Shown here: in pieces, positions 25,001 through 42,671 of the stretch | Position numbering within the stretch: position 1 is the first letter of the stretch | How the letters are laid out: each line of letters starts with the position of its first letter | NCBI GenBank assembly: GCA_003665825.1 | Contig: QPFY01000017.1 | Location: 720,291-784,290, forward strand | DNA length: 64,000 nt | Source of the DNA: Microbotryum silenes-acaulis | Taxonomy: Eukaryota; Basidiomycota; Microbotryomycetes; Microbotryales; Microbotryaceae | Direction: 5' to 3' | The notes under the pieces: model-generated | The model's database searches: none | What the model saw: only the letters and a program-made list of their open reading frames with translations | Told to the model about the DNA's origin: nothing | Made by a program: the position numbers and the translations under genes

Positions 25001-26923
25001 TGTGATTGCAACTAACCTGTTCTCTACCGAAGATTAGCGGTCTAGCTAATGTTGGGAAGCGGTAGAGAAGAGGAAGAGAGGCGCGAGGGCGCGCAAGTCG
25101 GGTGAGGTTCCAGCAAAGGGCCGCGCTAAGACAAACTGGGCTAACACAATGCGAAGCTTCAAGACCGAACTCCAAGTGGACCATCGAGGCTCTGAGGGGT
25201 GCCGTGTTGGACGACGGACACGAGGGGAAACTTATCTACACGATCCAGAGTTGTTGAGTGAGGCGATCCGTGACGACAGGCTTCAGGTTGCGAACCGCGG
25301 GCATCATGAGTGGGCGATGTTCTGCATGGCCGATGGGTCATGAGGTCGGCGGTGGCAAACTGGCTGTGGCGAGGCGGAGGCGTTGGCTCGGCTAGGCTGG
25401 AGAGTGCGGACTGACTAAGTCCCGGCGTGGAGGCGGCGGCGCGCGAGCGTGAGTTGAGCAGGCTGGCGCGGAAGTCGGAGACAAGGGGGCGGCTTAGCCG
25501 CAAAGGCGAAAGGCGCCCGAGGCGAAAGACTGGGGGGGCGGCTTGGCAGCGAGGGCGAAGGCGCGCGGCGGCGAAAAAGGCGCCGAGGCGAAAGGCGCTC
25601 GAGGCAAGAAAATGGGCGGGCCGGGTAAGTTGCGGCGCAAGGTTGAAGTGTTCGAAGGATTGTAGTAGAATGAAATTCAACATGCAGAACGCCACGCAGC
25701 GTGATCGGATGTCCGGTCTTGGCAACGAACGCTACGTCCCCCATACCAATGGCCGTGATACCGCCGGCGATGCCGCCGATCTTGGTGTGCGCCGTCTGGC
25801 GATAAGCCGTGAATAGAGAGCGATCGGCGACCATGTGTGCCGTGGCGCCCGAGTCGACTACAAAGGCGTCAGTTGGGAGTTGCCGGCGAGCGAACAGGCA
25901 GGAGGCGAAATAGCCGACGTTAGGCTGTTGAGCGGCGGGGAGAGACATGTCGTCCTGGTTGTCGTCGCCGGTGTGTTTCTGTTCGCCCCGGTGCTTGCAG
26001 TCGAGGGCCCAGTGACCTTTCTTGTGGCAGCGGCGGCAGGGGCCGGCGGGCGGGTGTGTCGCCCGTGAGGTGCAGTCGCGCAGACGGTGGCCGGGGGCGC
26101 GGCAGGCGGGACAAGGGGAGGCGGTGGCGAGCATGGCCGAGTGCGATGACGAGAGTCCCGCCGAGCGAAGCTGGATGCGAATGCGGTCCGTCAGCGTCGT
26201 GAGTTCCGGGAGGTCGCGTTGGTTGCGCTGCTCGTCCGTGAATGTGAGGCGGAAGCTGTCGAGGCAAGGTGGGACCATGGCGAGCACGTGAGTGGCGAGC
26301 ACGTCGTTGAGCGAGGTTTTGGCGTCGCGGATTTCCTGCGCGATCGACATGTATTCACGGAGCCAGGTGTCGTACGCCTCGACGGAGGCAGGCATCTTCC
26401 TGAAATCCCAAAGGCGGGCGAACAACTCGAGGGTGCGAGTGGCGTCGTCCGGTGCGAAACGAGCCTTGAGTGCGGCGAAGATGCGTGGTGCCGACAGGTC
26501 GTCGCTGGGGATGGTGTCGAGGGTGGCTGAGACGTCGGCTGAGTCGATCGAGCCAACGATGATTTCCCGCGCGGCGTCGTCACGAGCGGCAAGCTGGTCG
26601 GCCGTCCACGTTGGGGGAATGACACCGTCAAGAACGTAACCACGGGCTTGATTTGGAAGCGCGAGACGGAGTTGACGTAACCAGTTTGTAAACGACTTAG
26701 GGCCGTCAAGGCGAGCGTGCTTGGGGAACACGACTTTTGATGCGGTGGCGGTGTTTGCCTGCGTGGCAGTGACGGGCGGGATGGCGGCGGCGGCGGCGGC
26801 AGGGGGCTGTGAGGCCTGTAGAGCGGCAAGCTGTGCCTGTAGCGTGGCGATTTGCACGCTGATCAAAGGGTCAGGGGAGCTGATGTCCCTGGGGGGCGAA
26901 GGCGGGGCGGGGGAGCTGTCCAT
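22012..26923 (-). pseudogene. element C Gag-Pol polyprotein, broken by LTR2 and deletion
   Basis: Gag starts at [13 protein letters not shown] (26,923). Zinc knuckles [14 protein letters not shown] and [14 protein letters not shown] and the protease [10 protein letters not shown] are present before the break at 25,683. After LTR2 the frame resumes at about 24,788 within integrase and runs through DDE residues, [10 protein letters not shown] and RNase H to a stop at 22,012. The GAG-pre-integrase HHCC part is missing. RNase H has DAKYLALS where other copies have DAEYLALS, replacing the conserved Glu of the active site with Lys. The extra G in the polypurine tract shifts the end to GGGV and stop. 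This copy cannot produce a functional polyprotein. Confidence 0.88.
24789..25682 (+). repeat. LTR2 copy a (894 bp solo LTR) within element C
   Basis: Starts TGTTAAATGTAGG and ends GAAATTCAACA, with short inverted ends. The flanks differ (GCGCT left, TGCAG right), and about 466 bp of C is absent at the junction, so this is not a simple insertion. It contains a tandemly repeated hairpin-forming segment at about 24,951-25,066. No protein domain was recognised in it. Confidence 0.8.
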
Positions 26924-27017
26924 GCTGCGATGGTGCGATGGGCTGGGGCGGCTCGAGTGGCTGGGCTCGAGGGAAAAATTGCAAGCGGCGGGGCTGGTGG
27001 CTCGTGGGCTTATAACC

Positions 27018-34001
<6,984 letters not shown>

Positions 34002-34165
34002 CTACACGATCCAGAGTTGTTGAGTGAGGCGATCCGTGACGACAGGCTTCAGGTTGCGAACCGCGGGCATCATGAGTGGGCGATGTTCTGCATGGCCGAT
34101 GGGTCATGAGGTCGGCGGTGACAAACTGGCTGTGGCGAGGCGGAGGCGTTGGCTCGGCTAGGCTG

Positions 34166-34520
34166 TGTGAGGAATCCACTCTCCGCTCGGGTCAGGACTT
34201 AGGCGCGCGGAGCGAGCCGGGCGCATCGGCTCAGGACTTAGGCGCGCGGAGCGAGCCGGGCACATCGGCCCAGGACTTGGGCGCGCGGAGCGAGCCTGGG
34301 ACTTAGGCGCGCGCAGCGAGCCTGGCACATTGGCTCAGCCCCGAGGCTCCCTGGCTGAGGACTTGGGGCGCGCGGCTCCCTTACTGTTAGCTTCCTATTC
34401 ATCACTCTTGGCTATAACTACATCGCTGACGTAGTAGAGTTGATCGAATAGGTATGTTGAAATGATATTCATCACTCTTGGCTATCACTACATCGCTGAC
34501 GTAGTAGAGTTGATCGAATA
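34166..34520 (+). repeat. 5' LTR of element A (355 bp)
   Basis: Starts TGTGAGGAATCC, ends GATCGAATA. It contains 39-bp tandem units (gacttaggcgcgcggagcga core), one 26-bp variant unit near 34,290-34,315, and two copies of a 70-bp module at the end, each with a 57-base imperfect palindrome. Confidence 0.92.
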
Positions 34521-34543
34521 GGTTATAAGCCCACGAGCTACCA
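34521..34543 (+). promoter_or_regulatory. primer-binding site of element A, complementary to the inside of a tRNA
   Basis: Immediately after the LTR the sequence begins GGTTATAAGCCCACGAGC and continues TACCA. Its complement, GCTCGTGGGCTTATAACC, looks like a D-arm edge plus an anticodon stem-loop (GGG-CTTATAA-CC) and not like a tRNA 3' CCA end. This is the arrangement known from Drosophila copia and yeast Ty5, which prime from a 5' half of initiator tRNA-Met. The same sequence is found in C, E, H and I. Confidence 0.6.
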
Positions 34544-34615
34544 GCCCCGCCGCTTGCAATTTTTTCCCTCGAGCCCAGCCACTCGAGCCGCCCCAGCCCA
34601 TCGCACCATCGCAGC

Positions 34616-37600
34616 ATGGACAGCTCCCCCGCCCCGCCTTCGCCCCCCAGGGACATCAGCTCCCCTGACCCTTCGATCAGCGTGCAAATCGCCACGCTAC
34701 AGGCACAGCTTGCCGCTCTACAGGCCTCACAGCCCCCTGCCGCCGCCGCCGCCGCCACCCCGCCCGTCACTGCCACGCAGGCAAACACCGCCACCGCATC
34801 AAAAGTCGTGTTCCCCAAGCACGCTCGTCTTGACGGGCCTAAGTCGTTTACGAACTGGTTACGTCAACTCCGTCTCGCGCTTCCAAATCAAGTCCGTGGT
34901 TACGTTCTTGACGGTGTCATCCCCCCGACATGGACGGCTGACCAGCTTGCCGCCCGTGACGACGCCGCGCGGGAAATCATCGTTGGCTCGATCGACTCCG
35001 CCGACGTCTCAGCCACCCTCGACACCATCCCCAGCGACGACCTGTCGGCACCACGCATCTTCGCCGCACTCAAGGCTCGTTTCGCACCGGACGACGCCAC
35101 TCGCACCCTCGAGTTGTTCGCCCGCCTTTGGGATTTCAGGAAGATGCCTGCCTCCGTCGAGGCGTACGACACCTGGCTCCGCGAATACATGTCGATCGCG
35201 CAGGAAATCCGCGACGCCAAAACCTCGCTCAACGACGTGCTCGCCACTCACGTGCTCGCCATGGTCCCACCTTGCCTCGACAGCTTCCGCCTCACATTCA
35301 CGGACGAGCAGCGCAACCAACGCGACCTCCCGGAACTCACGACGCTGACGGATCGCATTCGCATCCAGCTTCGCTCGGCGGGACTCTCGTCATCACACTC
35401 GGCCATGCTCGCCACCGCCTCCCCTTGTCCCGCCTGCCGCGCCCCCGGCCACCGCCTGCGCGACTGCACCTCACGGGCGAAACACCCGCCCGCCGGCCCC
35501 TGCCGCCGCTGCCACAAGAAAGGGCACTGGGCCCTCGACTGCAAGCACCGGGGCGAACAAAAACACACCGGCGACGACAACCAGGACGACATGTCTCTCC
35601 CCGCCGCTCAACAGCCTAACGTCGGCTATTTCGCCTCCTGCCTGTTCGCTCGCCGGCAACTCCCGACTGATGCCTTTGTAGTCGACTCGGGCGCCACGGC
35701 ACACATGGTCGCCGATCGTTCTCTATTCACGGCTTATCGCCAGACGGCGCACACCAAGATCGGCGGCATTGCCGGCGGTATCACGGCCATCGGCATGGGG
35801 GACGTAGCGTTCGTTGCCAAGACCGGACATCCGATCACGCTGCGTGGCGTTCTGCACACGCCGGGCCTCCACGTCAACCTCCTCTCCGTCTCTCGCCTCT
35901 GCGACACCGACCGCGTTCGACTCGCCTTCACCAGCGACGGCATCGACATCGCCAAGGACGGCCAGGCCATTGCTCACGGTACCAGGGTTAACGACGGTCT
36001 CTACCTTTTGGACGCGGACCACACCAAGTGTCAGCAGCTTGCCTTTCTCTCGCGTTCTGAGTCGACCGTGCCCCTGCTTACCCTTCACCGCTGCCTCGGC
36101 CATCTTGCCCCATCCTCTATACAGAAGATGATCGCCGCAGGTTTGCTGGACGGGTTTGGGGCCGGGTACAGTGACAAAGACGTAGAGGAGTTTGTTTGCA
36201 ATGCTTGCCTTGGTTCCAAAGGCCACCGTCTTCCTTTTCCCGACTCTGAGTCGCATTCCCCCGAAAGACTCGGCCTCGTGCACAGCGATGTCCTTTCGTT
36301 CCCCACTCCGTCCTTGACCGGGAAGCGCTACCTTGTCACATTTCTTGACGACCACTCTCGCAAACTCTGGGCATACGCGATCGATCACAAAAGCGACGTC
36401 TTCCCGACCTTCCAGACTTGGCTCGCCGAAGTGGAGTTAGAGACGAACGAGCGTTTAAAAACCCTTCGCACCGACAACGGCGGGGAGTACCAATCGAACG
36501 CATTCACGGAGTTCTGCAAGTCCAGGGGTATTCGTCGTCAATATTCTATCCCCTACACACCTCAGCAAAACGGTCGTGCCGAACGTGTCAATCTCTCCAT
36601 CGTCGAGGGCGTCCTTGCCCTCCTTGCTGACTCCCATCTGCCGGCCACCTTTTGGGATGAAGCGGCTGCATACTTCGTTTATTGCAAAAACAGGTGCTCA
36701 CACTCAGCTTTGGCCAAACAGACTCCAGAATCCGTTTGGAACGGCCAACGCACCACCGCCACCGCCCTCCACCCGTTCGGCTGCGCGGCCTGGCTCACGG
36801 TCGCGCCGAACCTTCGCAGCAAGCTCGACCCCAAGGCCGCGCGCGTGATCTTCACCGGTTACGACCTCGCCTCCAAGGCTTTCCGTTTCTTCGACCATTC
36901 TACCAACAAGGTTGTGATTGGCCGAAATGCCACCTTCCTCGACGACGACTTCCCCGGTCTACCAATCAACACGCCCGTCGATGCGGACGACACCGAACGC
37001 CAGTTCGTCATTCCCGCCGACACGCCCGCCCCAGCCGTCAAGACGAGGACCCCACTAGTAAGGTCGGCGCACATGGACGTCTCATCCTCTCTTGATGATT
37101 CTGCCATGAGCGCCGTTGACGTGGCCCCAGGGTACACTGGCGGATCCTTACTTAATTCTACAGATACCAGCCCCTCGCCGTCCCCGTCGCTTGCCCCGCT
37201 TTCGTCGCCCGCCACATCCTCGGCCGGGGGACCGTCCCTCGATGACTCGGACGACCCGCTTGACCTCCTCAACTCCAACACCGCGGTTCGCCTCAACCTG
37301 ATGGACGTACATCAATCCGACGACGACACCCTGGTGACGCCCGCACCCGCCATGGCCCCCGCTGAACAGCCCTCCGATGACGACTCCCCTGATGAGATCG
37401 ATTTCCTCTCTCGCCACCACCGCGCCTTCATCGCCGCAGAAGACGACAACCCCGCCCTCGAAGCCATCGAGCCCATCAAATCGATCACTAGCGACCCTCA
37501 GACCTGGCGTGAAGCAATGTCCAGCGACGAGCACGACATCTGGGCTCAGGCTGCCGCCGCCGAGTTCACCGCCATGCGCGACGACTTCAAGGTGTTCACC

Positions 37601-39337
37601 ATCGAGCCTCGATCCTCCGTACCGCCGGGCGCCACTATCGTCACCTCCAAATTCGTCTGGAAGACCAAGCGCGATGCACGCGGTGACGTCACAGGGCGGA
37701 AGGCACGCCTTGTAGCGCAAGGTAACCGCCAACGCGACGGCATCGATTTCTCGGAGACTTTCGCACCCGTTGCCCGTTTCTCCTCCATTCGCTGCCTCCT
37801 TGCCCTCGCCGCTGCCAACGGTTACCACGTTCATCAGGCCGACATCGACAAGGCTTACCTCCACGGCGAGCTCGATCACGATATCTGGATGACAACGCCA
37901 CGAGGTTTCGACTTCCCGAGCGATAAGGTTCTCCGCCTGCGGCGCTCAATCTACGGTCTCAAGCAGGCCGGTCGCATCTGGAATCGCCACATTGACACAT
38001 CACTCAGGAGTCTCGGGTACAAGGCAACGGGCACTGATCACTGCATTTACTCTCACATTGATGATCAGCAACGGCCCCATTATATCGCCTTGTATGTCGA
38101 CGATCTCCTCATTGTCAGCCCCGCCCTCGATGAGATCGAACGCGTCATCTCCGGCCTTGAACAGCGATACGGCGTCAAAAGGCTCGGCCCCGCGGAATAC
38201 ATCCTCGGCATCCAAATCCGCCGCCTGGACGACGGCTCCATTGCCCTATCCCAGGAACGCTACATCATGGACGTGCTCGCCCGGTTTCACTTCGACACCA
38301 CGACACGCGGCGCTACAGTGCCAATGACGCCCGGCCTCTCGCTCACAGCAGTTCCGGGTCAGGGAACGGAGCGCATTCGATCGTGGTACCTCCAAGCCAT
38401 CGGCTCCCTCCTGTACATTTCCCTTGGCACTCGACCCGACATTGCCTTCGCCGTCTCGTACTTGTCCCGGTTCGCCAACAACCCTGGCCGTCGTCATTGG
38501 ATTGCCGTCAAACACGTCCTTCGCTACCTTCGTGCCACGTACCGCGATGAGCTACTCTACGCCCGCGGTCCAGCCAAAGTTACGGGTGTGGTCGGTTATT
38601 CCGATGCGAACTGGGGTGCCTGCGTCGACACGTCCATCTCCACAATGGGCTTCGTTTTTTACTTGGCTGGCTCTGCCGTCTCTTGGTCATCGAAACGTCA
38701 GACTCGGGTGGCGGATTCCACCACTGATGCCGAATACCTCGCCTTGTCGCACGCTGGTAAGGAAGCGATTTACCTTACGCAACTCCTCTCCGAGCTCCAC
38801 GTTCGCCCGATCGATGCAGCTCACATCTTCACCGACAACGAGGCCGCGGCCGCCGTCGCTCACGACCCCGTTCGCACCTCCGGCACTCGACACATACGCC
38901 TCCGCGAGCATTTTGTCCGCGACATGGTCAACCGAGGCGATATCTCCCTCTCACACGTTGGCACAGCGGACATGGTTGCGGACCTATTCACCAAAGCGCT
39001 GGGTCCCAAGATTTTTGGTATACATTGCTATGCTCTAGGCCTCCGGACGCGGCACCCACGGCTCAAGTCTACCTCGCGTTCGCGTGGGGGGGGGTGTGAG
39101 GAATCCACTCTCCGCTCGGGTCAGGACTTAGGCGCGCGGAGCGAGCCGGGCGCATCGGCTCAGGACTTAGGCGCGCGGAGCGAGCCGGGCACATCGGCCC
39201 AGGACTTGGGCGCGCGCAGCGAGCCTGGCACATTGGCTCAGCCCCGAGGCTCCCTGGCTGAGGACTTGGGGCGCGCGGCTCCCTTACTGTTAGCTTCCTA
39301 TTCATCACTCTTGGCTATAACTACATCGCTGACGTAG
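34616..39337 (+). CDS. element A Gag-Pol polyprotein (Ty1/copia, intact, with LTR-encoded tail)
   Basis: Uninterrupted 1,573-aa frame. Gag 1-310, with zinc knuckles at 271-284 ([14 protein letters not shown]) and 296-309 ([14 protein letters not shown]). Protease aspartate D357 in VVDSG. Integrase HHCC at H491, H496, C528, C531; catalytic D558, D620 and E656 (35 residues between the last two). A Ser/Pro/Asp-rich linker covers 805-960. RT 965-1205 with YVDD at 1160-1163. RNase H D1330, E1373, D1407. After RNase H the frame has no stop. Residues 1490-1493 (RGGG) come from the polypurine tract, and 1494-1573 are encoded by the 3' LTR, including three 13-residue repeats of the type [13 protein letters not shown]. 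The same read-through is seen in H and E. Confidence 0.93.
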   Translation: MDSSPAPPSPPRDISSPDPSISVQIATLQAQLAALQASQPPAAAAAATPPVTATQANTATASKVVFPKHARLDGPKSFTNWLRQLRLALPNQVRGYVLDGVIPPTWTADQLAARDDAAREIIVGSIDSADVSATLDTIPSDDLSAPRIFAALKARFAPDDATRTLELFARLWDFRKMPASVEAYDTWLREYMSIAQEIRDAKTSLNDVLATHVLAMVPPCLDSFRLTFTDEQRNQRDLPELTTLTDRIRIQLRSAGLSSSHSAMLATASPCPACRAPGHRLRDCTSRAKHPPAGPCRRCHKKGHWALDCKHRGEQKHTGDDNQDDMSLPAAQQPNVGYFASCLFARRQLPTDAFVVDSGATAHMVADRSLFTAYRQTAHTKIGGIAGGITAIGMGDVAFVAKTGHPITLRGVLHTPGLHVNLLSVSRLCDTDRVRLAFTSDGIDIAKDGQAIAHGTRVNDGLYLLDADHTKCQQLAFLSRSESTVPLLTLHRCLGHLAPSSIQKMIAAGLLDGFGAGYSDKDVEEFVCNACLGSKGHRLPFPDSESHSPERLGLVHSDVLSFPTPSLTGKRYLVTFLDDHSRKLWAYAIDHKSDVFPTFQTWLAEVELETNERLKTLRTDNGGEYQSNAFTEFCKSRGIRRQYSIPYTPQQNGRAERVNLSIVEGVLALLADSHLPATFWDEAAAYFVYCKNRCSHSALAKQTPESVWNGQRTTATALHPFGCAAWLTVAPNLRSKLDPKAARVIFTGYDLASKAFRFFDHSTNKVVIGRNATFLDDDFPGLPINTPVDADDTERQFVIPADTPAPAVKTRTPLVRSAHMDVSSSLDDSAMSAVDVAPGYTGGSLLNSTDTSPSPSPSLAPLSSPATSSAGGPSLDDSDDPLDLLNSNTAVRLNLMDVHQSDDDTLVTPAPAMAPAEQPSDDDSPDEIDFLSRHHRAFIAAEDDNPALEAIEPIKSITSDPQTWREAMSSDEHDIWAQAAAAEFTAMRDDFKVFTIEPRSSVPPGATIVTSKFVWKTKRDARGDVTGRKARLVAQGNRQRDGIDFSETFAPVARFSSIRCLLALAAANGYHVHQADIDKAYLHGELDHDIWMTTPRGFDFPSDKVLRLRRSIYGLKQAGRIWNRHIDTSLRSLGYKATGTDHCIYSHIDDQQRPHYIALYVDDLLIVSPALDEIERVISGLEQRYGVKRLGPAEYILGIQIRRLDDGSIALSQERYIMDVLARFHFDTTTRGATVPMTPGLSLTAVPGQGTERIRSWYLQAIGSLLYISLGTRPDIAFAVSYLSRFANNPGRRHWIAVKHVLRYLRATYRDELLYARGPAKVTGVVGYSDANWGACVDTSISTMGFVFYLAGSAVSWSSKRQTRVADSTTDAEYLALSHAGKEAIYLTQLLSELHVRPIDAAHIFTDNEAAAAVAHDPVRTSGTRHIRLREHFVRDMVNRGDISLSHVGTADMVADLFTKALGPKIFGIHCYALGLRTRHPRLKSTSRSRGGGCEESTLRSGQDLGARSEPGASAQDLGARSEPGTSAQDLGARSEPGTLAQPRGSLAEDLGRAAPLLLASYSSLLAITTSLT
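39086..39094 (+). promoter_or_regulatory. polypurine tract of element A
   Basis: Nine consecutive G directly before the 3' LTR; the likely plus-strand primer for reverse transcription. It is inside the pol frame and encodes glycines. A, B, E and H have nine residues here, C has ten, and I has seven. Confidence 0.85.
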
Positions 39338-39423
39338 TAGAGTTGATCGAATAGGTATGTTGAAATGATATTCATCACTCTTGGCTATAACTACATCGCT
39401 GACGTAGTAGAGTTGATCGAATA
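39095..39423 (+). repeat. 3' LTR of element A (329 bp)
   Basis: Same termini as the 5' LTR; shorter by one 26-bp unit. The pol frame continues in it to the stop at 39,335-39,337. Confidence 0.92.
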
Positions 39424-39670
39424 GGCTGGAGAGTGCGGACTGACTAAGTCCCGGCGTGGAGGCGGCGGCGCGCGAGCGTGAGTTGAGCAGGCTGGCGCGG
39501 GAGTCGGAGACAAGGGGGCGGCTTAGCCGCAAAGGCGAAAGGCGCCCGAGGCAAAAGACTGGGGGGGCGGCTTGGCAGCGAGGGCGAAGGCGCGCGGCGG
39601 CGAAAAAGGCGCCGAGGTGAAAGTGCGCCGAGGCGAAAGGCGCTCGAGGCAATAAAATGGGCGGGCCGGG

Positions 39671-39920
39671 TGACAGGCGACGTCGGCGAGGATGACGTCG
39701 TCTACACGACGAAGGACGGGGGTGTCGAGGAGTATCGGCTGTGGTGGCGGCAGTCGGCGAGGGAGCGATCGAAGAGGGGTGTCGACCGAAAAGCTCGCGG
39801 GAAGTCAAGTATAACGGACTTTATTCCAACGATCGGCAAGGAGAGGGGGGAGGGCCAATAAGATGATGAGCGGACCAGGCTCCGGGGGAAGGTGTCGAAA
39901 CCGAAGGGAGGGACTGCCCA
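39671..39920 (-). repeat. truncated older G-type LTR
   Basis: About 250 bases starting TGACAGGCGACGTC that align with the left part of the G LTR next to it but with many differences and small gaps. It ends at gggactgccca, where the G 3' LTR begins. I interpret it as an older solo or broken copy into which G inserted; the rest would lie beyond the right edge of the window. A tandem duplication within one LTR is the alternative. Confidence 0.6.
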
Positions 39921-40483
39921 TGACAGGCGACGTCCGCAGGGATGACGTCGTCTACACGCGTTGGTGCGAGGGGGGGGGATTTCAGGAAGCGTCGGCTGTT
40001 GCGGCGGCAGTCGACAGAGGAGCAACCGAGGAGGGGAGTCGGTCGAGGGGCTCGCAGGAAATCAAGTATAACGGACTTAATTCCCAAACGATCGACAAGA
40101 AGAGGAAGGGCCACAAAACAAGAAGAGCGGACCAAGCTCCGGGGGAAGGTGCTAAGACAAAAAGGAAGGGACTGCTCCAGGCACAGAAGGGACTTAGCCA
40201 AATCAACCACTCCAAGAGGTCGCCTCAGGGGTAAAAAGGATTGCTCGCGGGAGCACCGGTAAAAACCCTGAAGCCGCGCCTCGGCTAACAAAAAGATAAA
40301 ACAAACCAAAAGAAGATTGCGCTCTGGGCGCATTGAACCCTCGACCACCGAGTGCGCGCCCACGCGCCTCACGCCTACGCCATCACGCCGACGATGCTTG
40401 AAACAAGGCAAGCATCCGGTCAAGTCAACTCTACCCGCATATAGCCTTGGGGGCTTCCTTCGAGTATTGCTGTCATCCTGACA
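39921..40483 (-). repeat. 3' LTR of element G (563 bp)
   Basis: Element-strand start TGTCAGGATGACAGC and end CGCCTGTCA, so the LTR has TGTCAGG / CCTGTCA inverted ends. The polypurine tract (cccccccc-rich on plus, 40,484-40,495) precedes it in element orientation. AT-rich segments near 40,290-40,315 may include the promoter. Confidence 0.85.
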
Positions 40484-42316
40484 CTGTCCCCCCCAGAAGG
40501 AAGTCTACCGTGCGACGAGGCGGCGGTTCGAGCGATCGAGGCGTGCAAAGTAGGCGTCGAGGACGGACGGATGGTCCAGGCGAAGGGACTGCTCCGACAT
40601 CCAAGTATCGTCGGTGTCGTTACGGCCTACCCATCGAACCAAGAACGAACAAGCGCCCCGAGCGTTCCGCCGATCGCGAACAATCCGTTCCGGAATCGCA
40701 GAGTTGTCGGCCGCGTCGGCTACATCTTCGACAAAAAGAACTGCGGGGTCACGCCCAGGGAACCTTTCAGCATCATTCTCAATGTAAGGCCGAAGGAGTC
40801 GAGCATGGAAGCGATTGTGCACTCGCGACATCGCTGGAGGGAGCTCGAGGTCGTAGCTGGATGTTGCCGGAATTGCCGCTCGAATACGGAAAGGGCCGAT
40901 GTAGCGCGGCAACAACTTCGACTTCATCCCTTCAGGAACTGCCAGATTCTTTGTCGAAAGGTAGACGTAACTGCCGGTCCGAAAGGCGGGGTCATCCGGG
41001 CGTCGACGCTTGTTGGCCTGATATGACTGGTCGAGGCGTGCTCCAATGATCGCATCCGTCACATCGAGGTTCCGTAATTGTCGGATCCGAGCAAACGCTT
41101 CCGCACGAGGGACATCCGAAACAGGCCAGGAATCGGTGGGCCATTGTCGAGGAAGGTAGCCGTAGGTCGCCTCAAAAGCCGACAGAGACGTGGACACAGC
41201 AACAGAAGAGTTAAGAGCGAACTCAGCTTCAACAAGACGAGATGCCCAAGCCTCGTGGTTTGACGACACCATGATCCGCAGCGTTTGGGTGACCATCTTG
41301 ATCCGATTCTCGCTCGATCCGTCCGTCTCGGGGTGTGCCGCGGTTGACATTCGCAAGACGGCGCCAACCTTTGCCTGCAATGCCCGCCAAAACTGCGAGG
41401 TGAACTTGGGATCGCGGTCGGAAACGATGGCTGAAGGCGTCCCATGCAGTCGAAAGATGGTGGCGTAGTACTTCTCGGCAACGAGCTCAGAGTCGGCGTC
41501 GGCTGGGAGGGGAATTAGGTGGACCATTTTTCCCCAAGTGTCAGTGACCACCATGATTTGAGCGACCATCATTCCTTCGCACTCGACCGGAGGCAGTCCT
41601 GTCATGAAGTCGATCGCCACTTGTTCCCAAGGACCCGAAGGGATCGGCATCGGATGCAGTCGGCCATAGGGGACTTGAGTGGATGCCTTGCCTCGGGCAC
41701 AGTCTTCGCATGAACGGCAGAACTCGGCGCAATCGGCAGACATGGACGACCACCAGTACAAAGGACGTATGGCGGCCAAGGTGATGCGATGTCCAGCGTG
41801 CCCGACGCTCCGATGAATCTCCGAAAGCACGAGCTCGCGCAGCGAAGGGACCTTGTCGGAGTTGACGACGCCGGTAGCAAGACCACGAGGCACAAACAGG
41901 GAAAGAGACTCATCTGGATGTACACGCAAGATCCTCCCTTCCTCGGTCACCCGAAACATAGGCCATGATATCGGGTCGGTAATGATGACCTGGGCTTGCG
42001 AATCGTTGGCGTATGCTCGGATGATGGTGTCGAGGAAGGGTTGGGGCAGTGGATCAGGCGGCCGATGGACTACAGGGGCTTCATTGACCTCATCGGTGGC
42101 GACTCCCAACAAATCGAGTTCGTCGGCGTCGGCATCGACCGGAATGGGCGGGTCGTTGGCGGGGGCCGCAGCGATAGCGTGAACTCGATTGACAGCGATG
42201 GGAGGGGAGAGGGGACCGGTAGACAAGTCGACAGCGTCCATTATGTTCTCGGCGAGGTGATGGGAACCGGGAGAGCCTGCATTGTAACCGTGTCCCCAGG
42301 GCCCGAAGGCACAATC

Positions 42317-42671
42317 TATTCGATCAACTCTACTACGTCAGCGATGTAGTTATAGCCAAGAGTGATGAATATCATTTCAACATACCTATTCGATCAACTC
42401 TACTACGTCAGCGATGTAGTTATAGCCAAGAGTGATGAATAGGAAGCTAACAGTAAGGGAGCCGCGCGCCCCAAGTCCTCAGCCAGGGAGCCTCGGGGCT
42501 GAGCCAATGTGCCAGGCTCGCTGCGCGCGCCTAAGTCCCAGGCTCGCTCCGCGCGCCCAAGTCCTGGGCCGATGTGCCCGGCTCGCTCCGCGCGCCTAAG
42601 TCCTGAGCCGATGCGCCCGGCTCGCTCCGCGCGCCTAAGTCCTGACCCGAGCGGAGAGTGGATTCCTCACA
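42317..42671 (-). repeat. solo family-1 LTR S2 (355 bp) in element G
   Basis: Complete LTR with target duplication CAATC (42,312-42,316 and 42,672-42,676) and no internal sequence. It has the same unit layout as the 355-bp LTRs of A and E, with two palindromic modules. It separates RNase H from integrase of G. Confidence 0.92.

Larger units (their letters stand above)
34166..39423 (+). mobile_element. family-1 copia element A (intact copy)
   Basis: 5,258 bp on the plus strand, inserted in LTR2 copy b with target duplication GGCTG (34,161-34,165 and 39,424-39,428). Full-length open frame. LTRs are 355 and 329 bp and differ mainly by one 26-bp unit. Closest relative in the window is E, with which it shares many derived residues. 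Confidence 0.93.

Noticed and set aside
24672..25184. Conserved ORF within LTR2 ([13 protein letters not shown]) as an LTR-encoded gene
   Set aside because: It is repeated only because the LTR is repeated, is disrupted in copy c, and contains the hairpin units translated as low-value repeats; no known domain.
40340..40410. tRNA-like sequence in the G LTR (minus strand, TGGCGTAGGCG and GGGTTCAATGC as A and B boxes)
   Set aside because: The acceptor and T stems do not pair and no anticodon arm can be placed; only a weak Pol III-like resemblance remains.
42450..42660. CRISPR-like array in the evenly spaced GC-rich repeats
   Set aside because: The 39-bp and 26-bp units have no unique spacers; they are tandem units inside family-1 LTRs and recur in every copy.
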